From contig JAUKNK010000057.1 in the NCBI GenBank assembly GCA_030765055.1, forward strand, positions 4,100,001 through 4,164,000: DNA of 64,000 bases. Direction: 5' to 3'. Under the pieces are notes generated by a model. The model was not told the origin of the DNA and ran no database searches. It worked only from the letters and a program-made list of their open reading frames with translations. Positions 54,236 through 64,000 of the stretch are shown one piece after another. Source of the stretch: Mantis religiosa (lineage: Eukaryota; Arthropoda; Insecta; Mantodea; Mantidae). How positions within the stretch are numbered: position 1 is the stretch's first letter; the number at the start of each line of letters is the position of its first letter. A program made the translations under genes and the position numbers.

Positions 54236-55328
54236 CAGAGCTACAGAAGCATTATCAGGATAATTTGTCATTCAGATAATCTTGTGCAGAATAAGATGAT
54301 TCTGAGCAAAGGCACTCTCAAGAGCATTTTTTAAAGCACCAAAATCATCAATTTTTTCTTTAAGAACATTAGGAAGTGCGCCAAATATTTTGATAGTTTC
54401 ATAATGCACACCTTTCTGGAAGCAAGAAAGTTTAGCACTAAGAAAATGGACATTATACATTTGTCTAGTGTCAATTCTGAGATTTTCATTATTTGTTGCA
54501 ATAAGGCTCGATTGCATACAAAGAATTTTAGGATTGTGAACATATACATGCAAGGAAGCGTTAATATCTTCAACCTTCTAAAGGGATATTTACAGGAGCA
54601 TCAGTTGTAGGGGTTAATAATGACTCTTATAACCTTCTTTTGCATAAGAAATATTTTTTTACTTTCTACTGAGTTGCCCTAATATTCCGTTACAGAGTTA
54701 AAGTATGCATAATACTCTAAGTGTGTCAATATAGCTCACATTAACCTGCTCTCAGACAGCATAACAGCAGAGCTGAGTTTAGTTAAGATATAATTTATTT
54801 AAGATATAATTATAAGAAATGTATTTGCAATGTCCTTTATATAAGTGAGAGGTCATTTATAAAGATCAGAAATAATAAAGGTCCTAACATGGAAGCCTGG
54901 GGTACTCCATGAATTACTACTTTCCAGTTTAAAGTTTGTTTTTCATAATCTATATCACTGACAGCTACTTCAACACTCTTGTTTCCTTTCATTTAGATAT
55001 GATACAAATCATCTTAGATGTTCATTTCTTAGTCCATAAAATTCCAATTTTGCGATAATAATATCTTTAACACAATCAAAAGCATTTCCTAGATCATAAA
55101 ACATTCCACTTACATGTCTTCTTTTGTTTAAGGCATTCAACACTTCATGTGTAAGTTTGTAAGTTGCATTATTAGTCGATAATCCCTTTCTGAATGCAGA
55201 CTGATCACTGACAAGTATGTTGTTATATTCAAGTGTTTATACACTCTGGTGAACATTACTTTCTCAAGAACATTTGCAAAAATTGGCAGGACAGATATTG
55301 GTCCATAAATTCAAACAATTTTGCATTC

Positions 55329-55573
55329 TTTGATAGATAGAGTCAACATGAAAAGTTCAATGCCATGGCTGGGATTTGAACCACGGATCTCCTGGTTTGC
55401 ATCCAGTCGCTCCAGCCCATTGAGCTACCATGGTGACTGGACGGAATCCAGGAGATCCGTGGTTCAATTCCCAGCCATGGCATTTAATTTTTCATGTTGA
55501 CTCTATCAAAGATCTTAGCCTATATAAGGCTAGTGTGGAGAAATGATTAATTTCCATCAATTAACTAAAATTA
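55329..55573. mobile_element. Hairpin tRNA-derived SINE with 8-bp target duplication
   Basis: A 245-bp insertion in the LINE reverse transcriptase flanked by TTGCATTC at 55321-55328 and 55574-55581. Reading across the gap restores the surrounding LINE text. Inside, arms 55328-55395 and 55448-55511 are inverted copies (a GATA insertion and a few mismatches). The region between and within the left arm is tRNA-like. The tail after the right arm is AT-rich. Confidence 0.7.
55362..55434 (-). ncRNA. tRNA-like promoter unit of the SINE (anticodon GCA-like loop)
   Basis: On the minus strand: acceptor-like pair ACCATGG/CCATGGC, D-arm GCTC...GAGC with A box TGGTAGCTCAATGGG, anticodon arm CTGG-ATGCAAA-CCAG (GCA at the anticodon positions), and T arm with a perfect B box GGTTCAAATCC. 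Two mismatches in the T stem argue against a working tRNA. A Pol III promoter of a SINE is the better call. Confidence 0.6.
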
Positions 55574-56751
55574 TTGCATTCGTCTGTTTTGAAAAGAGGT
55601 TTAACAATTGTGTATTTCATTGTCAGGGAAAATTCTAGCTTTTAGACACTCATTGCATAATAGACTCATACTATTTTGTGAGAAGCAACATCTTAAGATT
55701 TTTGTAGTTATTTCATCATAACCAGAAGAATTCTTCACTTGTAAAGAGTCAATAATTTTATTTATTTCAGAATGTGTAGTTAAATACTTTAAATGTAGGA
55801 ACAAAGTTTGTGAAACTTTATCTCAGAAATTCTAGTGCTGCTTCTTTACCTCCATAATTAATATTTAATTTTTTTGTTATATCCAAATTAACATTAGATA
55901 ATAATATCCAAAATAATGCTAGATGGGTAGCAAAATTCAAAGTGGGTTTAAGAGCATTGAAGAAAGCTATTATATTTATTGTTGATTCAATTAATCTCAT
56001 AAGTATGTTTCCAATATTCAAGTTTAACGTTAGTACTAAATTCCTTCAGAGTATTTTCATTTATTTCCCTATATTTCGTTTAAGTGTATTTAGGATTGAG
56101 TTTTAAATTTATCTGATCAATCCTTAGAATTTGTGCATCATGATCTGATAGTCCATTAGTTTTTGATGAGACAGAGCAAAATTTAGTTATATGTGAAATT
56201 ACAAATATAATATCAATAGCAGAGGCTGAATTATTTTGGATTCTTGTTGGAAAGTTAACTGTATGTGTCATGTGGTAAATAAAAAAAAATAGCTGGTCCC
56301 TTTGAAGACTCGAATTTAGATAATCACCATTTATTTCATCACAAATGATTATTTCACTTTTTGGTTTTAACAGAAAGTTCAGAGCTTATTCTAATTTCTT
56401 TTTAAAAATTTGAAATTTTCCTAGGGGAGATCGATAAATGGCTACTATGACTAAGTTCAAATGACTTCCAGTTAACTAGACTACACAGAGTTCGAGATCT
56501 TTCACATAACAAAATCTGGATAAAGCTAGAGCTTTAGAGATCAGATCTTTTCTAACATATATACAAATTCCACCTTTATGTAATTTTTTTCTACTATATT
56601 CAGCTCCTAAAGAGTACGCCTGCAATGAAATTGGTGTAAGTGATTAGTTTCCTAACAATGTGCAACACTTACGTTACGTTACAAAATGTAATAAGTGCCA
56701 TTTACTCGGTTTAGTTACAATCACATTAGCATTCAGGAAAACAAGGTTACT

Positions 56752-57349
56752 ATTATTAATTTTTAGATGAGTCGTATTTATTACATTGGCAACAAAAAAC
56801 AATTACAACATTAAAAACCTACTTCACAGTAATAATACTGATTAGATAAAACCAGAGAAAAAGTCAGGCATTTACAAGATTAAGTGTAAAGACTGTGAAA
56901 AAATTTACATAGGGAGAACAAAAAGAAACATAGGCACTAGAATGAAAGAACACTTCAGGCACTTAAGATACAAAGATATTGATAAGTCCGCAATAGCAGC
57001 TCATTTCTGGTCTGAAAATCATGAAATTGAAGATAGCACAGAATTACTAAAATACGTACAAAAACATAGTGAACTCGTCATATGGGAGAGAATATACATA
57101 GAAGAGCATAAAAACCAACTAATGAACTTTGAAATCCCGCCAGAAGAGAATCCCACATTTAAGTTCACCACTAAATCAACAGATGGCAGCAGCAACTCCA
57201 GAATTACCCACACCCACCACACCACTGGATCAAGCTTTAGTCGCATAAGAGCCGTAGATGCAAACAGTGATTTGCGAAACATGTCCTCAAAATAGGTACG
57301 AAAGTGAAGCAGATGTGTAATAAATACGACTCATCTAAAAATTAATAAT
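56752..57349 (+). mobile_element. Penelope-like 3' fragment flanked by 34-bp inverted repeats
   Basis: The nuclease reads SGIYKIKCKDCEKIYIGRTK (from about 56868), TRMKEHFRHL, AIAAHFW...HEI and ends at 57292 after a Ser/Thr/His-rich tail. Perfect inverted repeats of 34 bp lie at 56752-56785 and 57316-57349. It is a different subfamily from the copies at 22-25 kb (about half of the nuclease residues differ). Confidence 0.75.
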
Positions 57350-58016
57350 TATTTCGCTTCACTGTGGTGTTCCAATACAGTTGAATCTCGATATATAGAA
57401 GGATACTATTGTTTGGCTGAATAAACAGGCATGAAAGGAAACCTTCTTACACTTTATAAAGAAATACAAAACTAATTGTAAAAATCTTTGTAGTTGGTTT
57501 ATTGACATTTTGTCACTTACATTTTTATATTATGGAGCAACTAGTTTTAGAATCCATTGCCTTCAGTTTGAACCTCTCTCCAACTAGTATAAGTTGTCTG
57601 GTCTCCTCTCTATGGCATAGAGCGATACAAACACAAAAGTATTTAAATTAAATTTAAAGGGAGTCGATTAATGACACTAAACAACACTTACTTATAAATT
57701 TTTCCAGAAACTATTTGTTAGTTAGTACAAAACATAGGTGTAAACACTAATCGTGTTATATTTAACAATCAGCCTTACTAAAGTAGGCACAATATTTTTG
57801 AGAATACAAAGACGCTGGTTCTGAGTTAAACTGCCTACCAGGTTATGGGTTTAAATGTTTATGTCTAGGTCGACTGTTGTCTTTGAATCAGTGACTTCAG
57901 TTTACTGTTTATTTAAGGACAAAAGATTGTAATATTCGGCAATAGGAAAGAATATATTGGCAAGCTTATGACAAAAGATTGCTCAGTCTAACTCAACAGG
58001 TTTCTACATAACTTAC
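57350..58016. other. Intron sequence, nothing recognised
   Basis: AT-rich, no ORF of note, directly downstream (on the minus strand) of the exon donor at 58016. Confidence 0.45.
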
Positions 58017-58472
58017 CTTAGTATTATTACCAATTGATGAAGTTTCTGTTTCCAGCCACCAAGGTTCTTCTTTAATTTCTATTTTGTTATCAATTTTATA
58101 ATCACTGTTGTATTTTTTATCAATCATTTCAGGATCCTCTAGAAGAAATTCCCCTTCATCCTGCAGAACTTCATTGCTTTTATCCATCTTGCAGTCATTG
58201 CTCCATATATCAGTTTCGCTCTTAATCTGTTTTGCATGTTCTTTGATAAAAGGAGTCTCTGATATAATTTCTGTTTTGACTGTCATGTCACAATCAGTAT
58301 CCAGAAGTACAGTATCAGTACTTGTCTTTATAGAAACAACCTTCTGAAAGAACTCTCTCTCATTCTGTGAGGTTATGTCATCTGTGAGTGGATCCTCTTC
58401 TTTGATTTCTATTCTCTTATCCATTTCAAATCCCTTTTGAATCAGATGCAGATTTTGCTTTTAGAAACAAAT
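58017..58472 (-). CDS. 5' coding exon of the zinc-finger gene, minus-strand copy
   Basis: On the minus strand the exon begins after TTACAG (58473-58478) and ends at AAG/GTAAGT (58011-58017). The ATG at 58424 starts MDKRIEIKEEDPLTDDITSQ; the exon is open to the donor and ends on a codon boundary. It is acidic with several IKEE/IKSE sites typical for SUMO attachment in insect zinc-finger proteins. The plus-strand exon at 26023-26474 is its paralogue. The zinc-finger exon at 34641-35774 lies downstream on the same strand, so the intron would be about 22 kb and TE-filled; another exon may lie between because the phases do not join directly. Confidence 0.65.
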
Positions 58473-58478
58473 CTGTAA

Positions 58479-59215
58479 CGAGAGAAATATATTATGTATA
58501 CTAAAAAATATGCATAAACTTTATCATTACTTTCTTTCAAGCCATCAATAATTGTTCAAATGACACTACACTCCAGTGTTCAGTTATTGTACAAACAACT
58601 TCTTGGAAAGCCTCAAGTATATCAAGGTTATGTCCAGAACTCAAACTACAGATACTTGTCTCTTTGTGTCAATGCTATTATCACTTCAGCTAGCTTACTG
58701 AGGAAATGTACCAATGTTAAACCTGATAGTGTATTTAAAATGTTTTGGCTAAAGATTAAAGCATTGTCAGATATTAGATATACCTAAAACAAACAGCAAT
58801 GTTGGGAACCATCACAGTTTGTATTTCGTAAACTGTTGTTCCATAATACTCGTGAAAAATAATTTGACAGATTAAACGTAACAATGATTAGCTATGAAGT
58901 ATCTGCAGCATTACACATCACCTTTGTGACATGATATTTCTGTATTTGATATTGCCTTTAAGAGTTACTGCAATATTTAAATTAAACAACAACTTTAATA
59001 CTTGCCTATCTTAATACTTTAATAACTCACGACGTTCAGCTTTAAATGGATGGCCAGTCCAAACGTATCACTTTAACGATCATGGCTTTTCGAATCGATT
59101 GTGCTGAGGCACCGCAGAAAGTGATATGAGAACCGGTTTAGCTACTACAGCAAGACCGGGGCATAAGTAGTAAAGGGTTAATCATAAAATATTGTCGCAG
59201 CAATGCACATAAAAG
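58479..59215. other. Upstream region of the minus-strand zinc-finger exon; nothing recognised
   Basis: AT-rich, no supported ORF. Could hold an upstream intron or promoter. Confidence 0.4.
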
Positions 59216-59219
59216 GTTC

Positions 59220-61740
59220 GGGCGTAGGATAACGAAGACCATTAACGATAACCTCACCGAGAAGAGGGAAGAAATGAAGTTGCCAACGAGGTCCTCGCCG
59301 CCAAATTTGAGGAACAGTTGGCCGGCGTGAAGGAGGACGTCATGGGGCTCGGCAAGCGGATCGGCCTAAGTGGACGAGAGCCTAATGCTCGACGACTACA
59401 AAACCATCCATGAGGCGCTAACGGCAGCACTGACGATGGAGGCGGCCAAGGTGACAGCTACCCCGACTTCCAGGACAAGGAGTATCCGCTTTAATGGAGA
59501 CCAAAGACCAATCGAGGGACGCCGGCGGAGACCTAATGGCCTGTGCTGGGGGTGTGGACAGGCGGGACACCTGGAGAGTGACTGCCCACACCAGGAAGCG
59601 CAGCCAGTAAACGAGTAAGACAAGTCGTGGAGAGGGGCACGTCGGCGCCATCACCACTATCCCCTCGAGTGACACTGCGCGCCGTCTGCAGGTGTTTGGA
59701 TGACAGCCACATCGTGGAGGGTTGGGTGGAGGGGAAACCGTGACGCGTGCTCCTAGACACCGGGGCAGCCGTGACCATCGTGTCGTGGCCAAGGGTTTGC
59801 CGTCGAGAAAACCGAGCCAACCATACCAGCTTGTCACGGCATCGGGTGATACCTTGACTGTTGAGGAGGCCTTACTGAAGTTGACCTTGTGAAGGAGTGC
59901 CGTAAGTCTGTGGGTGTTCGTCGCGAAGGTGGCTGAGGAGTTGATACTAGGATTGGATGCCCTCAGGAGTCACGAGGCGACGGTCGACTTCGGCAGGAAG
60001 CTCCTGCGGCTCAACGGAGAACAGGTGATACTCCGAGAGCCCAAAGAGCACCTTGGAATCTGCAATGTCATCTTGAAGGAAGACGTACTTGTCCCCGCGA
60101 GAAGCGAGGTGGTGGTGACGGCGCGACTGGAAGGTCAGCGATCCAGGAACATGTTGCTGGACCAGAAGACGCCAGTGCACGGACTGTGTGCAGCCAGGAC
60201 ATTATTGCCGTGACGAGAGGAGGTGCCAGTGAGGCTGTTCAACCTAACAGACACCGATCACGACGTCCCGCATTCTCGACAGGCCAATGCATTTGGCAGT
60301 TCACAGTTATGCCCCTGGGCGTCTCCAACGCACCAGCTACCTTCTAACGCCTAATGGAGTCATTTATGGATGGACTAACATATGACGCCTGCTTGCTATA
60401 TTGGACATCATCATCGTCGGCAAGACCTTCGAAGACCATCTGGAAAACCCGAGCAAGGTACTACAGAGACTGCAGGCGACTAACCTGAAGCTGAACGAAA
60501 AGAAATGCTAGCTCTTCCGCAAGGAACTGAATTACTTGGGACACATAGTTTTAGCAACCGGAGTGGCCACAGACCCGAAGAAGACACAGACCGTGAGAGA
60601 TTGGCCTCGGCCGAAGGATAAGGGAGAGTTGCGCAGCTTGCTGGGGCTGTGCAGTTACTACCGCCGTTTTATCACGGGGTTCTCCAACATCGCCAAACCC
60701 CTCACCCGCCTGACTGAAGAACACCGGCCCTATGTGTGGACGGACGACGCCGAAGGCGCTTTTCAGCACCTGAAGAACACCTGTGCAGTGCTCCAATTTT
60801 GGGATTTCCACAACCAGGGGGCGCATTCATTGTGGACACCAACGGCAGTGACCATTGCGTTGGAGGCATCCTATTGCAAATCCAGGACGACCACGAGCGG
60901 GTGACAGCCTACTACAGCAAGACGCTATCCAAGGCAGAGAACAACCACTGCGTCACCCGGCGAGAGTTACTGCCGGTATTAAAGACCGGTATGGTCAGCC
61001 ATTCCAGGTGACTGACCACTCCGCCCTAACCTGGCTATTGAGCTTTAGGAACCTGGAAGGCCAGACAGCACGTTGGGTCCAGAGGCTGCAGGAATATGAC
61101 TTCAACTTTGAACATCGTAAAGGGAAGAGCCACCGTAACGCAGACGCAATGTCCCGAAGATCCTGTCTAGAGGAGTGCGGCCAGTGCACAAGAGTGGAAG
61201 AGAAGGAGCGTGCTGCAGCTGACGAGTGGTCACGGCAGTGCCTGCGGATGACTGGGACAGCGCAGGCATGAGGAGGGAGCAGCTGGCGGACGCAGACTTG
61301 GGGTCACTCTTAAGAGAATTGGAGGCAGGGACAAGGCAAACCTGGGAAGATGTCGCACCAAGGAACGCCACATACACGTCCTACTACGCCCACTGGGACT
61401 CACTGATGACAAGGGACGGCGTGCTATTCCAGGTATGGGAATCGCCTGATGGGAAGACGCAAAGAGAACAGTTGGTACTTACCCGAAGCAAGTTTCCGGA
61501 AGGCTTGGAGGAAGTGCACGCAGGTACTTCAGGAGGACACCTGAGGAGAACACTTCCGGAGGAAACATCCGACCGAGGCAACAAGTACCTGATGGTCGTG
61601 GACTACTTCACCAAGTGGCCGGAGGTATATGCCATCGCTAACTAGGAGGCGAAGACAATCACAGACTGCCTCGTGGAACAAGTCTTCTGCCGATTTGGGG
61701 TGCCGTTAGAGCTACACAGCGACCAGGGCACTAATTTTGA
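59220..61740 (+). mobile_element. Gypsy family B copy 2 (gag end, protease, RT, RNase H, integrase start), decayed
   Basis: Begins inside gag (coiled-coil start near 59255) and has a large internal gag deletion near 59365. Gag knuckle CWGCGQAGHLESDC (about 59540-59585). Protease fragments (LDALRSHEATVDFGRKLLRL, about 59955-60010). Reverse transcriptase pieces (MPLGVSNAPATF about 60310; YRRFITGFSNIAKPL about 60660). RNase H (DTNGSDHCVGGILL about 60835; TDHSALTWLL about 61013; KGKSHRNADAMSR about 61120). Integrase start (KYLMVVDYFTKWPEVYA about 61580; LHSDQGTNFE near 61715), where the sequence jumps to LTR-like DNA of the next copy. Confidence 0.82.
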
Positions 61741-62192
61741 GTACAACCAGAGTACAACAGTGGAAGTTGAGTAAGCTGTTTGTTACTGTCGTCGACGTTG
61801 GTGTTGTATGTGTAATGTAATGTTGTTGCGTGAGAATTGAACAGTGTATTTCTACGCAGATAAAGAACATTTAGAATTTAAGCAAATTGGACTTTTAATT
61901 CCACGAAAACACAACGTCACATTATGTAAATCATTTCGGCCCCCGCCGAAAAATTTGAGGAACAGTAGGACGGCTTGAGGGATGACGTCACGGAGCTGGA
62001 AAAGCGGCTGGGCCAAGTGGACGAGCGCGTCGAAGATCTGGCGAGCCACGTTAACAACTTAGAGGGAAATGCCGAAACCAACAGTAGGCCCCTGAAGGCC
62101 ATGGTAGAAGACGTCGTCAGCAGAAGGATGAAAGATTTAGAGGCCAATGTGTGGAGACGCGACACTACATCTGCGCGCGTGAAAGCGCCGAA

Positions 62193-62575
62193 GTATGTAT
62201 GTATTTATTGACTGCAAATGGGTACTACCCGGTGGCAGAGTTAAGAATACAGATCAAATTACAAATACTAGATTTACAACAATAACACAGTAAACAATAC
62301 ATACATGATATTATTTTACTTTAGTCACTTAAACCATATCTAATTACTTCTCTATTTACATATTATATACCATTATAATTCAAAAGTTAAACCATAAACC
62401 ATCTAGATTTTTTCTAAATTTCTTCAGCGACAGGGGACAGCCCTGAAAGACTGCTACAGGCAATTCATTCCATTCTTCAATGGTTCTATTAACAGAAGAA
62501 AATTTTCCTACGTCGGTTCTGTATCTTCTACCCTTAATTTTATACCTATGATCGTTTCGTCCATAATGACGGCAC
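62193..62575 (-). mobile_element. 5'-truncated LINE 3' end inserted in gypsy gag
   Basis: On the minus strand it encodes RYRTDVGKFSSVNRTIEEWN and ends KFRKNLDGLWFNF at 62380, the C-terminus of an insect LINE ORF2, followed by an AT-rich 3' tail to about 62193. It splits gag between KAPKY and the next conserved residues. At its 5' side ATGACGGCACG occurs twice in a row (62566-62588). Confidence 0.6.
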
Positions 62576-63205
62576 GTATGACGGCACGTCCACGTTTGAA
62601 GTCTTCCTCCGCCAATTCGACACAGTGGCCAAGCACAAGTGGTCACCAGAGGAGGAGGCCGCACAGCTAATAGCCAGCCTCCAAGGACAGGCCGCAGAAG
62701 TCCTGAATGCGTTGCAGACAGTGGCGGCGACAAGGACATCTGGGAGACCCTGGACAACCACCCCGGAACCGCTAAGCCGCAGCCTAACGCAGCCAACTGA
62801 AGTCAAAAACGGAGCAGCCAGGGGAGACACAGCAGGTGTCCGCCCTGGCAATTATACAGCTTGCCAGCAAATCCTTGGTCGACATCACACCTGAATTCGT
62901 ATCCCGGAAAGCCACCTACACCTTCGCTGACGGGGTGCGAGACTTTGAGATATGTCAGCGCCTAATGCTCGGTGACTACAAAACCATCCACGAGGCGCTA
63001 ACGGCAGCATTGAGGATGGAGGCGGCAAAGGTGACGGCTACTCTGGCGCCAAGAACACGGAGTATCCTCTACACTGCAAAACGAAGACCAGCCGAGGGAC
63101 GCCGGCGAAGATCAAGTGGCGTGTGTTGGGGTTGTGGACAGCGGATGAACGAGTAAGGTCCGGCGTGGCGAGGAGCACGTCGGCGCCGTCCACAACATTC
63201 CTCGC

Positions 63206-63601
63206 GTGACACTGCGCGCCATCAGCCGACGGATGGATGACAGCCTCATCGCGGAAGGCTGCGTCAGAGGGAAGCCGTGTCGCGTGCTCGTAGACACCGG
63301 GGCAACCGAGACCGTCATTAGGCCTCATGTAGCCAGGGGTATTCCGTCGAGGAAACCGAGCCGATCATATCAGATTGTGACCGCATCGGGTGATACCTTG
63401 CCTGTGGAGAACAAGGCCCTGCTCAAGTTGACCTTGGGAAGGAGTGCAGTGCGTCTGTGGTTGTTCGTCACTAAGCTGGCTGAGGAGGTGATACTGGAAC
63501 TTGATGACCTCAGGAGCCACGAGACGACTGTCGACCTCGGCAGGAAGGTCCTGCGGCTCAATGGAGAAGAGGTCATTACCGGCAACCCGAAGAACGCCTG
63601 A
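63206..63601 (+). CDS. Gypsy family B protease region
   Basis: Open frame of 131 codons with RVLVDTGATETVI (active-site DTG), followed by the VRLWLFVTKLAEEVILELDD stretch found again at 59905-59960 in copy 2. It has no stop codon within the protease itself, so copy 3 is better preserved than copy 2 here. Confidence 0.7.
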   Translation: MTLRAISRRMDDSLIAEGCVRGKPCRVLVDTGATETVIRPHVARGIPSRKPSRSYQIVTASGDTLPVENKALLKLTLGRSAVRLWLFVTKLAEEVILELDDLRSHETTVDLGRKVLRLNGEEVITGNPKNA

Positions 63602-64000
63602 GAATCTGCGGGGTCGTCCTGAGGGAGGACCTGGTTGTCCCCGCGAGAAGCGAGGTGGTCGTGACGGCGCGACTGGAAGGCCAGCGGACGAATAACTTAA
63701 TGCTGGACCAGAAGACGCCTGTGCACGGACTTTGTGTAACCGGGACATTGTTACCTTGCCGAGAGGAGGTGCCAGTGAGGCTGCTAAACACAACAGGCAC
63801 CGCTCACGACGTCCAGGCCGGGACGGTGTTGGGGACGTGCGAGCTTGTGGTCACCGTAACACCAATCGTTCAGACCCATGAGCCGATTCAAACAACACCT
63901 GGGGCCCCGGCTGGAAGGCTTATTGGAGAGGTGCATCAAGACTCTGGAAGAACACCTGAGAAAGCTCGTGGCCAGCCATCAGCGAGACTGCGACGTCAAG

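Larger units (their letters stand above)
54240..56650 (-). mobile_element. CR1-like LINE, minus strand, decayed
   Basis: Read from high to low coordinates: endonuclease pieces (IYRSPLGKFQIF near 56430; EIIICDEING near 56345; VNFPTRIQNNSASAIDIIFV and NGLSDHDAQIL, 56080-56271), reverse transcriptase fingers (SSGYDEITTKIL, about 55730), LDLGNAFDCVKD (about 55095) and a VPQASMLGPLLF-like block (about 54900), then the C-terminal TRQMYNVHFLSAKLSCFQKG (54272-54553). All frames are broken. A hairpin SINE interrupts the reverse transcriptase at 55329-55573. The clade assignment within CR1-like LINEs is tentative. Confidence 0.75.
61741..64000 (+). mobile_element. Gypsy family B copy 3, continues past the right edge
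   Basis: LTR-like end (to about 61915, GGACTTTTAATTCCACGAAA...GTCAC) followed by gag: coiled coil (RDDVTELEKRLGQVDERVED, about 61975-62035), capsid part (KWSPEEEAAQLIASLQGQAA, about 62635), TPEFVSRKATYTFADGVRDF (about 62890) and a knuckle CWGCGQ (about 63125). Protease frame 63206-63601 with VLVDTGATETVIRP (about 63286). Gag is cut by a LINE fragment at about 62193-62575. The knuckle lacks its second half. Confidence 0.82.

Noticed and set aside
55362..55434. Functional tRNA gene
   Set aside because: T-stem mismatches, placement inside a repeat arm and target-site duplications around the unit show that it is SINE-derived.

Overview
The window is eukaryotic, almost certainly arthropod (most likely insect) DNA. 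There is no operon-like host coding. Instead there is a dense pile-up of transposable elements of classes typical of insect genomes (Polinton/Maverick, Jockey-like, I-like and other LINEs, Penelope-like, Ty3/gypsy, mariner, piggyBac, a tRNA-derived SINE) around two copies of a C2H2 zinc-finger gene with recognisable splice signals. The species cannot be named from the sequence.

Layout. (1) From the left edge to about 11.5 kb lies a large AT-rich Polinton/Maverick (virus-like) element, cut by the window edge. It carries a partial penton-like minor capsid gene (minus strand), an A32-type packaging ATPase, a phospholipase A2-bearing virion protein, a gene joining a hydrophobic membrane-active-like region to an adenovirus-type protease, a fibre-like coiled-coil protein, two tiny ORFs (one a zinc ribbon), a retroviral-type integrase with chromodomain, a 24-residue-repeat protein, a small zinc-binding protein and a family B DNA polymerase. 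Nearly every gene starts with TAAATG, and three consecutive genes share a copied leader of about 60 bp. Several genes carry single frameshifts, so the copy is young but damaged, or the assembly has homopolymer errors. (2) At 11.5-21.0 kb are a mariner remnant, a Jockey-like LINE split in its endonuclease by a second LINE (minus strand, endonuclease missing), and a gypsy remnant. (3) At 21.1-26.0 kb are a minus-strand mariner remnant and a head-to-tail pair of Penelope-like copies.

(4) At 26.0-31.4 kb is a plus-strand zinc-finger gene (5' exon, TE-filled intron with a solo LTR and a piggyBac remnant, zinc-finger exon). At 34.6-58.5 kb is its minus-strand paralogue in convergent orientation, whose presumed intron of about 22 kb holds a young Ty3/gypsy element (803-bp LTRs with three differences by eye), an I-clade LINE, a CR1-like LINE with a hairpin SINE inside, and Penelope fragments. 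The plus-strand gene has expanded into an array of degenerate fingers that have lost two of the four zinc ligands. (5) From 59.2 kb to the right edge are two abutting copies of the gypsy family also seen at 19.2 kb, the second cut by a LINE 3' fragment.

How the parts work together. In the Polinton, the integrase, polymerase, ATPase, protease and capsid-type genes form a self-replicating, virion-making set. The zinc-finger genes are the only host-type genes seen. Everything else is retroelement or transposon sequence, mostly dead; the gypsy element at 37.3-45.1 kb is the one most likely to have moved recently. All identifications come from reading motifs by eye; no database search was run.
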